Below, piece by piece: positions 1 through 10,456 of a stretch of 64,000 bases of DNA. Under the pieces are notes generated by a model that worked only from the letters and a program-made list of their open reading frames with translations, was not told the DNA's origin and searched no databases. The DNA lies in NCBI GenBank assembly GCA_946811695.1, contig OX328131.1:6511043-6575042 (forward strand). The letters are read 5' to 3'. Made by a program: the position numbers and the translations under genes. How positions within the stretch are numbered: position 1 is the stretch's first letter; each line of letters opens with the position of its first letter. Source of the stretch: Gonocerus acuteangulatus (Eukaryota; Arthropoda; Insecta; Hemiptera; Coreidae).

Positions 1-553
1 GTGACCCCTTTTACGGTTTTATTTTGGTCAAAAGCAAATGATAAGTTTCTGCAATACTGTTTAAACCACAAACTCCTGAAAATCTCATAACTTATGTTAG
101 TTAATGAAAATTAGTTTGAATTGACATTCCGTGTAATTAAATATAAATCTTTTAGAATATTAACATCACTTTGTATGAATGAATTCAGGGTGTAGACCAT
201 AAAACAGGCAGCAGAGTTTTAGAGTGCCTCCATGTTTGATGCCCATGGGTGACCCGTTCCTGTCGTAAACATGGAATAGCCCTGACATCATGAATACATG
301 GACACACCCTACAGAATCAGGAGTCATCAATAAATCTATTCATTTAATGGCGGCGGCATAAAATTTTATAGCGGTCAGTGACAATTTGTAGCTCTTTTTC
401 TCCCTTTAAGTATTACTACAAGTTATGGAATACTTTATCTTATCTATACTTCATTGTAACTTTAATAACAAGATTAATTCTCTATTTTTTATTTTAGCTG
501 GTTTCAACCGTTTCTGCGTAGGTCAAGACGAGAAATTTGAATATTTCAGGAGA

Positions 554-555
<2 letters not shown>
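1..555. other. AT-rich sequence, no gene recognised
   Basis: No reading frame, RNA gene or repeat family recognised. An 8-bp inverted pair (CCATGTTT ... AAACATGG) around 230-275 is the only local structure noticed. The stretch ends in a (TA)n tract. Confidence 0.5.

Positions 556-600
<45 letters not shown>
556..600. repeat. (TA)n microsatellite
   Basis: Uninterrupted TA dinucleotide tract. It directly abuts the Penelope-type terminal fragment that follows, as TA tracts also do at 18735, 20957 and 30424. Confidence 0.95.
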
Positions 601-604
<4 letters not shown>

Positions 605-892
605 GATTGTGACCCCTGATTCAACTATATCTTTTAAAATTGGCAGAAGGTCTTATGTTAGATAAACAGTTTCGTATTCATTTATTTTTATTATGTGCTC
701 TACATGTTTCGCGCCACTTGACGCCTCTTCAGGAGAAACTTAAAACAATAATATAAGTACATTTCACTCCAGGCTCAGTGGGTGCATCCGATCTGTCCTA
801 CCGGGCCCGCCACCCGCCTAGCGGGTGCCTTGACCCGCGTAAAAAAACGAGTGGGCCCCTCGCAAAGATACCGCTTAACTAGTGGGCAATGA
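601..892 (-). mobile_element. Penelope-like terminal repeat fragment with hammerhead-like motif
   Basis: Read on the minus strand, 706-732 gives CTGAAGA, one extra G, a 5-bp stem (GCGTC/GGCGC) with a four-base loop, then GAAAC. This is the arrangement of a hammerhead ribozyme core (CUGANGA, stem II, GAAA). Related copies lie at 4997, 13947, 14126 and 59987. Hammerhead motifs are known in terminal repeats of Penelope-like elements, hence the call; no RT remains here. The flanking 55-bp array shares its unit with the copy at 4925, so it probably belonged to the same element. Confidence 0.55.
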
Positions 893-904
893 ATGTGTTA
901 AAGA

Positions 905-1665
905 GGATCTTCCGCAGGCAGGGCCACGCCTAAACTCCAGGCTCAGCTGACTTGAAGGAGGATCTTCCGCAGGCAGGGCCACGCCTAAACTCCACGCTCA
1001 GCTGACTTGAAGGAGGATCTTCCGCAGGCAGGGCCACGCCTAAACTCCAGGCTCAGCTGACTTGAAGGAGGATCTTCCGCAGGCAGGGCCAAGCCTAAAC
1101 TCCAGGCTCAGCTGACTTGAAGCTGGATCTTCCGCAGGCAGGGCCACGCCTAAACTCCAGGCTCAGCTGACTTGAAGGAGGATCTTCCGCAGGCAGGGCC
1201 ACGCCTAAACTCCAGGCTCAGCTGACTTGAAGGAGGATCTTCCGCAGGCAGGGCCAAGCCTAAACTCCAGGCTCAGCGGACTTGAAGCTGGATCTTCCGC
1301 AGGCAGGGCCACGCCTAAACTCCAGGCTCAGCTGACTTGAAGGAGGATCTTCCGCAGGCAGGGCCACGCCTAAACTTCAGGCTCAGCTGACTTGAAGCAG
1401 GATCTTCCGCAGGCAGGGCCACGCCTAAACTTCAGGCTCAGCTGACTTGAAGGAGGATCTTCCGCAGGCAGGGCCAAGCCTAAACTCCAGGCTCAGCTGA
1501 CTTGAAGCTGGATCTTCCGCAGGCAGGGCCACGCCTAAACTCCAGGCTCAGCTGACTTGAAGGAGGATCTTCCGCAGGCAGGGCCACGCCTAAACTTCAG
1601 GCTCAGCTGACTTGAAGCAGGATCTTCCGCCTAAACTAGGCGGCATGGCCACGCCTAAACTAATA
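905..1665. repeat. 55-bp tandem array, about 13.5 units
   Basis: The unit begins GGATCTTCCGCAGGCAGGGC and contains CAGCTGACTTGAAGG. Spacing is exactly 55 bp (905, 960, ...). A few alternating variants (GGAG/GCTG/GCAG, CACGCC/AAGCC, CTCC/TTCC) recur in blocks, showing multi-unit duplication. The last unit is rearranged near 1630. A single inverted relative of the unit is at 4940-4985, next to another hammerhead-like motif, so the array is derived from that element. No coding role. Confidence 0.95.
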
Positions 1666-1700
1666 ATCTAGAGTTGAAAAAACAGCTATTTTATTTTAAC

Positions 1701-1865
1701 ATTTTAGCGCGGTTCCTCCCTCCCCCATAGGGAGGAACCCCGCTTATAAGGTTGATACAATGAAACAATCCGGAAGTGCCGACTAGAAAATTTTGCGTTT
1801 CAGAACCCCTAGAAACCGAAAATAACGGTGGTTCAAATTTGTATATATATATATATATATGTATA

Positions 1866-1922
<57 letters not shown>

Positions 1923-2400
1923 CTGTTCGCTCTCTAAATAGAAGACGAATGGTCCGATTTTGATGAAATTTGGTACAAAAATCTGTCGTCCAATTTGAAA
2001 GGTCAAGTTCGTTAACCAGCAAAATCCGCCCCCTGGAAGATGGCGTTTGGGGCGAAATTCGCGCAGAAAAAATCGTAACGCTTACGTTTTTGAGTTCATA
2101 AGCTTGTAAGTACTCGTTTTATAGGCTTCTTGGGCTAGAAAAACGAATGAAACCATTTTCAAGGCGATAGCTTTAACCGTTGTCGAGAAAATTGGAAAAA
2201 TAGGTTTTGAATACCGTTTTTGGTTTGGGTACTTAGAATAACGGGATTCAGTTGAAACATTATCTGCATGTTCTACTTTCATTAAAACTAATATGTTGAA
2301 AGTTATGTTACGTTTGGAGTTAAGGAAGGGTTAGAATAAAATATTTTATGAACAGATATGAAAAGTTTTGGAAACTTCGTATACTGTCATTAATATCTCG
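1701..2400 (+). mobile_element. Rep-A dispersed element, hairpin head and (TA)n core
   Basis: The element begins TTAGCGC followed by a 10-bp perfect hairpin (GGTTCCTCCC at 1711-1720, GGGAGGAACC at 1730-1739). Then come a conserved block ending GGTGGTTCAAATTTGTATA, a (TA)n core (about 1842-1919), and a second block (TTTGTCTGTTCG ... GGTCAAGTTCGTTAACCAGC ... CGTAACGCTTACGTTTTTG). The same order recurs at 33225-34007 (inverted), 44896-45275 and 45276-45970, with diverged heads at 3598, 22682 and 62640. No transposase is seen, so it is non-autonomous. Hairpin end plus microsatellite core resembles Helentron-associated elements, but that is only a suggestion. Confidence 0.75.
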
Positions 2401-3404
2401 AACACGGTTGGGAAATCGTGGTAAGTGGATTAAAACTATTTGAAAGCTTACTAAATTCTCTACAAAAATGATTCTAAAACTATTTTTGATTAGGTTATGT
2501 CAATCGGAGAAATAAGTGCTTAAAACTTCAAATACGTCTGTTTTGTTCTTATGAACGGCTTTTTGTCGTTCTTTTTGTAATTTTTGTCTCTTTCCCTTGG
2601 TTTTTTATTGCTTTTTATTTTTTTAATTTCTTATGTTGTATTTGTAAGGAAAATGTATGTGTGTGTAAACCAGGATAGGTAAAATGAGACCAATTTTCTG
2701 TTGTCAGAAATAATGAAAAGTTTTGGGAAATAAGAAAAACAATTCATTGTTAGAAATATATCAGGCTGTACCGTATGAAATGTCAGTTTTGGATTTGCCG
2801 ATTTCCTTCAAATGTCTTGAAACTGTCGAGGCTCCTAATCCGAGTTCTTTGGCATATTCCCTATTGTTTGCAATTACTTATAGTAGTCAAATGTATTTGC
2901 CAATAAAACAGGATACGTATAATTAGAATATTTTATTTTTGCGGTATCTTGGGGTTCTCAGATCCCTTATGAATATCTATTAGGCCCCCTTCGTATTTTT
3001 TCCTTAATATCTCGAAAAGGGTTAGGAGATCGTGGCAATTGAAATGTAACAGTTCGAAAGCTTACTAAATTCTCTACAAAAAAATGTTTTACAGAAATGT
3101 TTGATGGGGTCGTCACATTAGGAGAAATAAGTGCTTAAAACTTAGTTAGTTTCCTTTATTTAAACGGATCTATTTATGTGTTTCCCGAAGTTTTTTTTTC
3201 ACTGCTCGTTATTTTTGTACTTGCTTATAGTAGTCTAATGTATTTTTCAGTAAACAGGATATGTATAATTAAAAGCATTATTTTGTTTGTTAGAATTCGA
3301 AGATGCCGTATGAATATCTAGATTACAGTACTGGTTTTGATTTCGTATTTTAGAATTGTTCTTGGTATTCCCTATTTTCATGTATTACCCTTCGTTCTTT
3401 ATTG

Positions 3405-3443
<39 letters not shown>

Positions 3444-3590
3444 TGATTATAGAATATAAATCTATTTGGCAATAAAATAGGATACGTAAAATTAGAAACA
3501 ATATTTCGGGTATTTCTGAGCGAAATGCCTTGTAAGATTGTCTACCACCTCGAACGGCGTTTTTCCTCTATTTACCTCACATTTTAATTG
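2400..3590 (+). mobile_element. Rep-A body with internal direct duplication
   Basis: Two related segments, about 2395-2535 and 2995-3150, both run from TTAATATCTCGAA through GAAAGCTTACTAAATTCTC to GGAGAAATAAGTGCTTAAAAC. The same block occurs inverted at 6195-6390, 32755-32870 and 33225-33360. Short open frames here have no recognisable domain. A T homopolymer lies at 3411-3440. Confidence 0.6.
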
Positions 3591-3597
3591 GTTGCTG

Positions 3598-3745
3598 TTT
3601 TTAGCTTGTTTCCTGCTTCACTTCACAGATAGGAAACACGCTTCTGACGTCGACCCAATGACGTAATCCGAAGTGCCTAATAAATAATTTAACGTTTTAG
3701 AACAGATAGATATCGAAAATAGCTGTTTTTAAATTAGAATCTATT
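3598..3745 (+). repeat. Diverged Rep-A head
   Basis: Has TTTTAGCTTGTTTCCT and AGGAAAC forming a shorter hairpin, then AATCCGAAGTGCC and CGTTTTAGAAC, in the same order as the intact heads at 1701 and 44896. Many substitutions make it an older copy. Confidence 0.5.
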
Positions 3746-3826
3746 GTTGAGTAATTATATGAATCTTTGGATAAAAATTCCAATAGTTAAAATTGTAAGT
3801 ATTAATGGAAATTGGAAAATATGTAT

Positions 3827-4189
3827 TTAATAGAATTCAGAAAACCTTTTACAGAGAACTTTATTTTTTATTTTAATTTTATTGATCAACAGGTGTTTGC
3901 ATATATTTGAAAACTCTGCTGATGTAACCTCTATGTCGTTTTTGTTTGAATCAATAATAAGAAATCCGTTTTTCAATGATTTTAAGTTTTTAGGCCTATC
4001 TATAATTCCTGTGGGTTCATATGGCTTTAAAGTCTCAACAGGAATATTTGTGTAATCGCCCTTCACCGTTAAGTTATTAGAATCATGAGTGATTCTTTTT
4101 TGTGTTACAACTAACAATCTTTGAAAACGAAGTTTGACCATCCTTGGTATTGTTATTTTCCCTCTAATTGGCCGAGATTTTCTATTCAT
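3827..4189 (-). CDS. Hypothetical 120-codon open frame
   Basis: An uninterrupted ATG-to-stop frame on the minus strand, rich in Lys, Ile and Asn as expected for AT-rich DNA, starting MNRKSRPIRGKITIPRMVK. I recognise no domain, signal peptide or membrane segment, and see no repeat family covering it. Its neighbours are transposon fragments on both sides. It could be a chance frame, a decayed transposon gene, or an exon. The length is only mildly unusual for this base composition, so I hold it weakly. Confidence 0.2.
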   Translation of the reverse strand: MNRKSRPIRGKITIPRMVKLRFQRLLVVTQKRITHDSNNLTVKGDYTNIPVETLKPYEPTGIIDRPKNLKSLKNGFLIIDSNKNDIEVTSAEFSNICKHLLINKIKIKNKVLCKRFSEFY

Positions 4190-4648
4190 GATCTAATTCT
4201 CCTTGAATTTTTTGACTAGATCAAGAACCTAGTTTAAGCAATCTTAAATTCCATCATTTATTTCAGAAAGTTTATCAAGCTTTATATAGACACTTTTGAG
4301 CTAATACGGGTGGTCTGTACCGAGTCCTTTGTATGTAAACACAAAGAGCTTTCTGAATAACGGTAAAGGGCAGTAAAAGTATATGACATTACCTGGAAGT
4401 AGACCCTGCATAGAGAGAATTGCAATACGAAACCTTTTCATTCGTTCTTTCACCAGCTCCCGTGTAACATCTTAGATCTTTTTATATTGTTTTACTCAGT
4501 GTGAACAAGTGTTTACATTAGGAATGATCCAAACAAAGTAATAACTGTTTCTATTCTAAGTCTACAAAATAACACTAGGGATATGAATGGAACCGCGCTA
4601 AGATGACGCAGTTCCTGCGAGTCGGACTTTTTTTTAATAACTAAATCA

Positions 4649-4840
4649 GCCAACGGCCATAGCCACGTTGAATGCACCGGTTCCCATAGGTCACCGAAGT
4701 TAAGCAACGTCGGGCGTGGTCAGAACCTGAGTGGGTGACCGACCACGTGCTGTTGGCATTATAAAAGGGTGGCAACCTGTAGATAGCCCGGCGTTAATAG
4801 CCTAACTGTTGATACGCCGTTAAACACGAAAAGAAAAAAA
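4649..4840 (+). mobile_element. 5S rRNA-derived SINE with intact target-site duplication
   Basis: The head (4649-4759) reads like a eukaryotic 5S rRNA gene, with GCCAACGGCCAT, CACGTTGAA, ACCGAAGTTAAGCAACGTCG, GGGTGACCG and GTGCTGTTGGC, lacking the stretch before the final arm. The tail holds CCCGGCGTTAATAGCC and GATACGCCGTTAAA, ending A-rich. A 13-bp duplication, AATAACTAAATCA, flanks it at 4636-4648 and 4841-4853, typical of target-primed insertion. 5S-headed SINEs (the SINE3 type) are known in animals. It has the internal promoter region of 5S but is not a functional 5S gene. Confidence 0.9.
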
Positions 4841-4924
4841 AATAACTAAATCATTTTCTGTAAATGGATTTTAAAAAGCTTTGATACCATTTATTTTAAA
4901 CAGGTAGTTTTGTCAACATCCACC

Positions 4925-5130
4925 CTAGATTATTAGTTTAGACGTGGCCTGCCTGCGGAAGCTTCTCCTTCAGGTCCACGTAAGCTCAAGTGAAATATGC
5001 TTATTTAAGTTGCTCCTGACGAGGTGCCAAGTGGCGCGAAACATGTAAAGCACATAATAAAAAGAAATTAATAAGAAACTGAAGTTTTTGTAGGATATAG
5101 CCGTCTGCAAATTTTTAAAGATATATTTAT
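4925..5130 (+). mobile_element. Penelope-like terminal fragment, hammerhead-like motif at 4997-5024
   Basis: Contains CTGACGA, G, stem GTGCC/GGCGC with loop AAGT, then GAAACATGTAAAGCACATAA. Position 7 of the hammerhead core is C here and A in most copies; that position is free in hammerheads. Upstream it carries one unit related to the 55-bp array at 905-1665, in opposite orientation. Confidence 0.55.
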
Positions 5131-6180
5131 ACACATGTCATCATACAGCAGGGAAATACTGTTGTAATTTTAGGAGGAATTATATTTTCCTTTGGCTTAT
5201 TAACTAAGCAACCCATTCCCTTCTGAATAGATTCTCTGGATGTCTCTCATAGTCTAATTATTCCCAGTACTAGCTGAGGTCGGATTGCATTCTCAGGAGC
5301 CTCAGGATCTGGGATCTACCTTGGAATAGCTGCATCCAATCAACCAATCTCAGAATCGAGGAATGCATCTCATTATTTATAGGCTATGGTCTCAACATTC
5401 CAAACAATAATTTGTCTGTTGATTTGTTATCATAAAAAGATAATAAGAGAGTATGCACCTACTCTATAATCATTAGCTCAAATTAAATTATTATATACGT
5501 GTACCTAGGAGGCCCTCAAGGTTTTCAGTAGCTCCTTTCATTATAAGCATATTAAATAGTAATCATAGAAAAAAAGTCCTACTCGAAGGAGCTGTGTCAT
5601 CTTAGCGCGGTTCCGTACATCTCGAAGAAGTGGAGTAGATTAGGCATCACAAATAACAGGAAACTGACAGTAGCCAACTTACACAGAAGCAGATAATTCT
5701 CAATCCTCATTCTTGAGGAAGGCTGAATAAGTCAATACAATTATGTACTGAAAACGTACTTACTCTTTGACTACTGCTGAGAAGGCTCTATTCTAAACAA
5801 CCAAAAATTCGTTGTCCTTTTAAGTACCTTGTTTTACCAGCAAATTCGTATCACTGTAATAATCACCTGTAAATATGTGCTTCATGGCGAATAAAATTCC
5901 ATTCTGTCGTGGGTTAAATCTTTTTATAAATTAAGAAATAACAATAACTTCAGTTGGAGGCTATGAGGAAGGTTATATAGATAGGAGAATTCAAAACAAC
6001 CTACGTCATCATGATTAGCCACAGCCATCTTGATTACCACAGCCACTCCTAACTTATTACCAATACCTTTCACCGTTTCTTAGCTTATTTTAGTACAATA
6101 CTAATTTTACTGATAAATTCAAGTTGGAACAAGAACCAACCAATTAAAAAGTGAGATAAACAAAGAGAAAACCCCTTTCA
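5131..6180. other. No gene recognised
   Basis: Apart from the TIR at 5573-5618 I see no coding, RNA or repeat family here. Reading frames are short. Confidence 0.45.
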
Positions 6181-6194
6181 AAACAACAAAACAA

Positions 6195-6907
6195 ACACTT
6201 TTTAAGTTTTAAGCGCTTATATCTCTGTTTGACGTTGCCCCAGCTTCAGAACCTTTTTTGTAGAGAATTTAGTAAGCATTCGAATGGTTACTTTCCACTT
6301 ACCAAGATTCTCAACCGTTTTCGAGATATTAATGAATCTCCTTCCTTAATTCCAAACGAAACTAAAATTTCAACATCGTTATCGAAAACCGGTTGCGGTT
6401 TTCGCAACCTTTATCGAGATATTTACAAAAAATATATGAAGATCCGAAAAATTTTCATGTCTATTAATAAAATACTTTTTTTCGCATACTTCCTTAACTC
6501 CAAATATATCCAAAATTTAAACATCTTCATTGGAATTAATTTCCAAGATGCAGAAAATATTTCAATTGAATCCCGCGATTCTAAGTACTCACAAAAAAAT
6601 AATGACTTACATAAACATTGATTCCACTTTTCTCAGAAACGGTTACAGATATCGCCTTAAAAATGGTTTTATTCGTTTTCTTATGTTAAGAAAACTATAA
6701 AACAAGTACCTGCAAACATATAAACTCAAAAACGTAAGCGTTACGATTTTTTTTGCGCGAATTTCGCCCCAAACACTATCTCCTAGTGGGCGGACCCTGC
6801 TGGTTAACCTTTCAAATTAGACGACAGATTTTTGTACCAAATTTCGTTAAAATCGGACCATTTTTGAGCTTGCTGGAGTGCGAACAGACAAGCATATATA
6901 TAAATAT

Positions 6908-6969
<62 letters not shown>

Positions 6970-6975
6970 ATATTA
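6195..6975 (-). mobile_element. Rep-A fragment, inverted, with (TA)n tail
   Basis: Read on the minus strand it follows the order of the 1701-2535 copy: (TA)n around 6920-6972, the block with CGTAACGCTTACGTTTTTGAG, then the CTTACTAAATTCTCTAC block. The hairpin head is missing. Sequence at 6370-6420 has an extra insertion with its own small hairpin (AACCGGTTGCGGTT). The open frames over it are incidental. Confidence 0.6.
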
Positions 6976-7129
6976 TCTAATTTTTCATTCTAATTTTGAA
7001 TAATAGGTACATAATGGTATGTTCATAAGTATGTTAGGATTTCATGCTGGCATATTATCAGCATACCTATGGTGCATACTCAACATTTCACGTATACACC
7101 ATTCCTTTGTACCAGTGTTGGGCAAGAAT

Positions 7130-7670
7130 CATTCAAAATAATAAACAATGAATAAAACTGTTATTTCATTCTAAATAATGAATAATTTTTTATTCATTAT
7201 TCAGTCAATTCAATGAATAACATAACTTTTTATTTTTATTCATTATTGAATAACATTATTGAATGGAAATTTTTATTGAATATAAATGATTTATTGAATG
7301 AAAATTTTTATTGGATAAAATTTATTTATTCGAATGAAACAATTTTTTTGAATGAAATTGATTTATTTGACTCAAATTTTTCCTTGAATAAAAGTAATTT
7401 ATTTTAACAATCTTTTTTAATAAAATGACTAAGTTCATTAAACTTTTTCTTACTTTATTATTTATTTAAGTTATATTGTTTACTGAACTTAAAGAATCTC
7501 AGTTTGTTGGTTCATGAAACAAACATTATTTTAAACATATAAAAATAATGGATAAAGAATGAAAAATAATTATTTTCTTATTGAATAAAAAATAAATCAC
7601 CGGATAAATTTATTCGATGAACAAATTCTTATACATAGAAAATTTAATTGAATGATTATTGAATAATGCC
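7130..7670. repeat. Cryptically simple AATGAATAA-rich DNA
   Basis: Dense, irregular repetition of GAATAA, ATTGAATGAA and their complements over 500 bp without a fixed period. The 64-codon frame inside is a by-product. Looks like slippage-driven low-complexity sequence. Confidence 0.6.
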
Positions 7671-7910
7671 CTAGTTTGGTATGTACATTTCTTAGTGAAA
7701 ATAAATATAAAAATATGGCATATGACAAGGTATATATTTCTGTGTAGTGATAATATTTTTAATTCTACTTCGTATAACCTTCCATAAATAATGACAGATT
7801 TGTTAAAGACTATATCAATTTTAGTAGATAAGAAAAATCAACTTGATTATATTACTTCCCCCCCCCCTATTCCACGGTGTATTGATTTTGCTCGTTAACG
7901 AACTTTTATT

Positions 7911-8099
7911 TATTTATTTTTTTTTTTTTTTATGGCGCATCGATATAAATCTTGGCCATTAGCGCCAACGTCCAGGGTGCAGCCAGGAATTTTCTCAGCG
8001 AGCCCTGAGAGGAGAAAATTTCTGGCGATGTGGGGATCGAACCCACCATCTCCCGCTTATGAATCTAGCGCGCTAGCCACTAGACCACGGGAGACCCCA
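7911..8099 (-). mobile_element. tRNA-derived SINE (minus strand)
   Basis: Minus-strand head reads GGGGTCTCCCGTGGTCTAGT with a B-box-like GGTGGGTTCGATCCCCAC, so it is tRNA-derived. Its body (AGAAATTTTCTC, CTGGCTGCACCCTGGACG) and the tail TTGGCGCTAATGGCC ... GATGCGCC are followed by an A-run (T-run on plus). Approximate flanking duplication CTTTTATT at 7903-7910 and 8104-8111. Related copies: 12858-13040, 18212-18431, 31162-31317. Confidence 0.85.
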
Positions 8100-8195
8100 C
8101 GATCTTTTATTGTGAGAAGTTTAGTGACAAAAAAAAAACACAAACATTTTAGAATTTCTGGGCGATAGATTTGTAAAAATCTTTAAAAAATGTAT

Positions 8196-8286
8196 TCCTC
8201 CGGGCCGGATTTGAACCAGCGACCTATGGATTACTGCTACTTTCACCAACTACAGTCCACCGCTCTACCAACTGAGCTACCAGAGG
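8196..8286 (-). tRNA. tRNA-Tyr (GTA) with 18-nt intron
   Basis: Minus-strand cloverleaf: acceptor CCTCTGG pairs with CCGGAGG and A is the discriminator base. The D stem is GCTC/GAGC, the anticodon stem GTGGA/TCCAT, and the loop CTGTAGA carries GTA. The T stem GCTGG/CCGGC encloses TTCAAAT. An 18-nt intron sits after the base 3' of the anticodon, as is usual for eukaryotic tRNA-Tyr. A T-run follows on the minus strand, suitable as Pol III terminator. Intact by eye, so it may be functional; it decodes UAC/UAU. The upstream flank matches the truncated copy at 16755, so this is a locally duplicated gene rather than a SINE. Confidence 0.9.
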
Positions 8287-8576
8287 GGTTGAAGAAAGAA
8301 AGGCTAAATTACTATGCTCCTTATCAGATTAATGATGTATACAGAGTGTATCGAAAGTTAATGACAATACTCTAGAGGATAAAACTAGACAAAAAGTTCA
8401 ACACTACCAACCACACATTCGGAATTTCACCATCCAGGTAAAAATACGGGCTGTGTCATATACAGCCCACGGATTCCTAACCACACACCACACTGCTGGA
8501 AGTGGTGTTCCCTCATATCATGTGGATTATCTTATTATTTATAATGAACTGGCTCAATGAACATTAAACTGGAAGA

Positions 8577-8690
8577 TGGATTGCTAGATTTGGACATGTT
8601 TATTGGCCGGACGAAAACCCTGATCTGACGTCGCTGGAGGTTTACGTGTGGGTTTCGTTTAAGTCGCAAGTGTACAAAAAAGCCATTTAG
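8577..8690 (+). pseudogene. Mariner-like DDE transposase remnant
   Basis: One frame reads WIARFGHVYWPDENPDLTSL and continues with VYVW, FKSQVY, ending at a stop at 8688. It matches the conserved block of mariner-type (IS630-Tc1-mariner) transposases, WIGR-G-----WP-RSPDLT-LDF-LWG--K--VY. The block carries the surroundings of the third catalytic region; several normally fixed residues have changed (RSP to ENP, LWG to VWV). Frames before and after are broken, so it is a dead fragment. Homology may extend weakly to about 8815. Known: the block is shared by many arthropod mariner-like elements. Inferred: inactive relic. Confidence 0.6.
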
Positions 8691-8819
8691 GACATAAAAC
8701 CACCTGATTTAAAGGATTGGCCAATCATTTGTGGAAATGAGAGCTAATCATGATGAGACTGCAAGGACTACATCAGCGGTGTGGAAATATTTTAATAACG
8801 GGCGTTTGATATTGTAAAT

Positions 8820-9238
8820 TTAATCTGAATTCCAAAAATGTTATCGTTATTAGCGTTACATCAATCGCAAATCACAAAAACACAATTTCTTATTTAAAAA
8901 AACAATATTTGTGAAAATAGACAAAAGTTTGAGTAGCTCTGCTTTATGTTGAAATAGGACACTCATTTATGAGTCACTGAACTACAAATGACGTGCAGAA
9001 AAGACCCCTAAAGTTATGGAATCTCAATGCTCAATATATATATATATATGAAAATGTAATTTAATGAATATATAAGGCGGAGAAAAGCTAATAAATTGTA
9101 GAACTAGGGGAGGGGTGAGTATTGTAGTAGGAGAGGAAGAAAGGGCATCAGGAATTCATAATCCAAAACCAGCAGCCCTTTATTCTCAAGAATTAAATTA
9201 TCTAAAATTTAATATGTCACTCTCTACTTATTGTTTGT
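8820..9238. other. No feature recognised
   Basis: Non-coding by eye. A short (TA)6 lies at about 9036. It leads directly into the 39-bp array. Confidence 0.4.
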
Positions 9239-9242
9239 TTAT

Positions 9243-10072
9243 TAAAATAAACCTCAAATGTTTAATATTATCTACTAACAGAAAAATAAACCTCAAATGT
9301 TTAATATTATCTACTAACAGAAAAATAAACCTCAAATGTTTAATATTATCTACTAACAGAAAAATAAACCTCAAATGTTTAATATTATCTACTAACAGAA
9401 AAATAAACCTCAAATGTTTAATATTATCTACTAACAGAAAAATAAACCTCAAATGTTTAATATTATCTACTAACAGAAAAATAAACCTCAAATGTTTAAT
9501 ATTATCTACTAACAGAAAAATAAACCTCAAATGTTTAATATTATCTACTAACAGAAAAATAAACCTCAAATGTTTAATATTATCTACTAACAGAAAAATA
9601 AACCTCAAATGTTTAATATTATCTACTAACAGAAAAATAAACCTCAAATGTTTAATATTATCTACTAACAGAAAAATAAACCTCAAATGTTTAATATTAT
9701 CTACTAACAGAAAAATAAACCTCAAATGTTTAATATTATCTACTAACAGAAAAATAAACCTCAAATGTTTAATATTATCTACTAACAGAAAAATAAACCT
9801 CAAATGTTTAATATTATCTACTAACAGAAAAATAAACCTCAAATGTTTAATATTATCTACTAACAGAAAAATAAACCTCAAATGTTTAATATTATCTACT
9901 AACAGAAAAATAAACCTCAAGTGTTTAATATTATCTACTAACAGAAAAATAAACCTCAAATGTTTAATATTATCTACTAACAGAAAAATAAACCTCAAAT
10001 GTTTAATATTATCTACTAACAGAAAAATAAACCTCAAATGTTTAATATTATCTACTAACAGAAAAATAAATT
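9243..10072. repeat. 39-bp tandem array, about 21 nearly identical units
   Basis: The unit contains AATAAACCTCAAATGTTTAA and TATTATCTACTAACAGA; only one substitution (AAGTG for AATG near 9920) was seen. Because 39 is divisible by three and the unit lacks stops in one frame on each strand, both strands appear open for 270-320 codons. That is a consequence of periodicity, not evidence of a gene. Confidence 0.97.
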
Positions 10073-10456
10073 AAATTCAACATTGACATCTCGATCCAAA
10101 GCTAAAGAAAAACAGTGTCGGTTTGAAACAGGTTAATGTAAAGGTGGAACTGTCAGAGTTCTCCTGCAAAGCTTCTAATTTTACACTGAGAAGGAATACC
10201 TTGCCTTAAACAAAAGGAAAAGCGTTGTTAACTAGCAGAATCCGCCAAACGGAACATTGGGGTTTTTTTTTTCGGAGAGTTCACCCGAAAAAAATGTGTT
10301 TATAGACTCCTAATTATACATTATTTTATGTTGAAAATCCCTTTCTAAGTTTTCAATTGAATATATATATTTTCTTGTCTTAGACCACACGTGTTTTTTT
10401 TTCCTTCAATATTATATTATTGTGTTGGAGTCATAATAGAAGTGTGTCGTTATGAA
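10073..10456. other. No feature recognised
   Basis: AT-rich spacer between two arrays. It has a decayed Rep-A-like phrase (GTTAACTAGCAGAATCCGCC) at about 10225. Confidence 0.4.

Larger units (their letters stand above)
4592..5618. mobile_element. TIR element with nested SINE and Penelope fragment
   Basis: The left end begins GGAACCGCGCTAAGATGACG and runs about 45 bp to a T-run (4592-4637). The right end, read inverted from 5618 to 5573, matches it with a few differences. A solo relative is at 55731. The terminal sequence can fold on itself (GGAACTGCG ... CGCAGTTCC in the 55.7-kb copy). Inside are a 5S-derived SINE (4649-4840) and a Penelope terminal fragment (about 4925-5130), both evidently inserted later. 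No transposase seen. Confidence 0.6.

Noticed and set aside
1711..1739. Rho-independent terminator
   Set aside because: A GC hairpin near T-rich DNA, but in a eukaryotic dispersed repeat where it marks the element's edge.
4649..4759. Functional 5S rRNA gene
   Set aside because: Part of the 5S sequence is missing and it continues into a SINE tail with A-run and target duplication.
8190..8375. Peptide SSGPDLNQRPMD and similar at 27277-27474 and 12750-12950
   Set aside because: Translation of the tRNA-Tyr gene or SINE head in the wrong strand; RNA features explain these bases fully.
9115..10074. Long open frames on both strands (269-319 codons)
   Set aside because: They exist only because a 39-bp unit without stops is repeated; both strands are open at once and units are nearly identical at the DNA level, including would-be silent sites.
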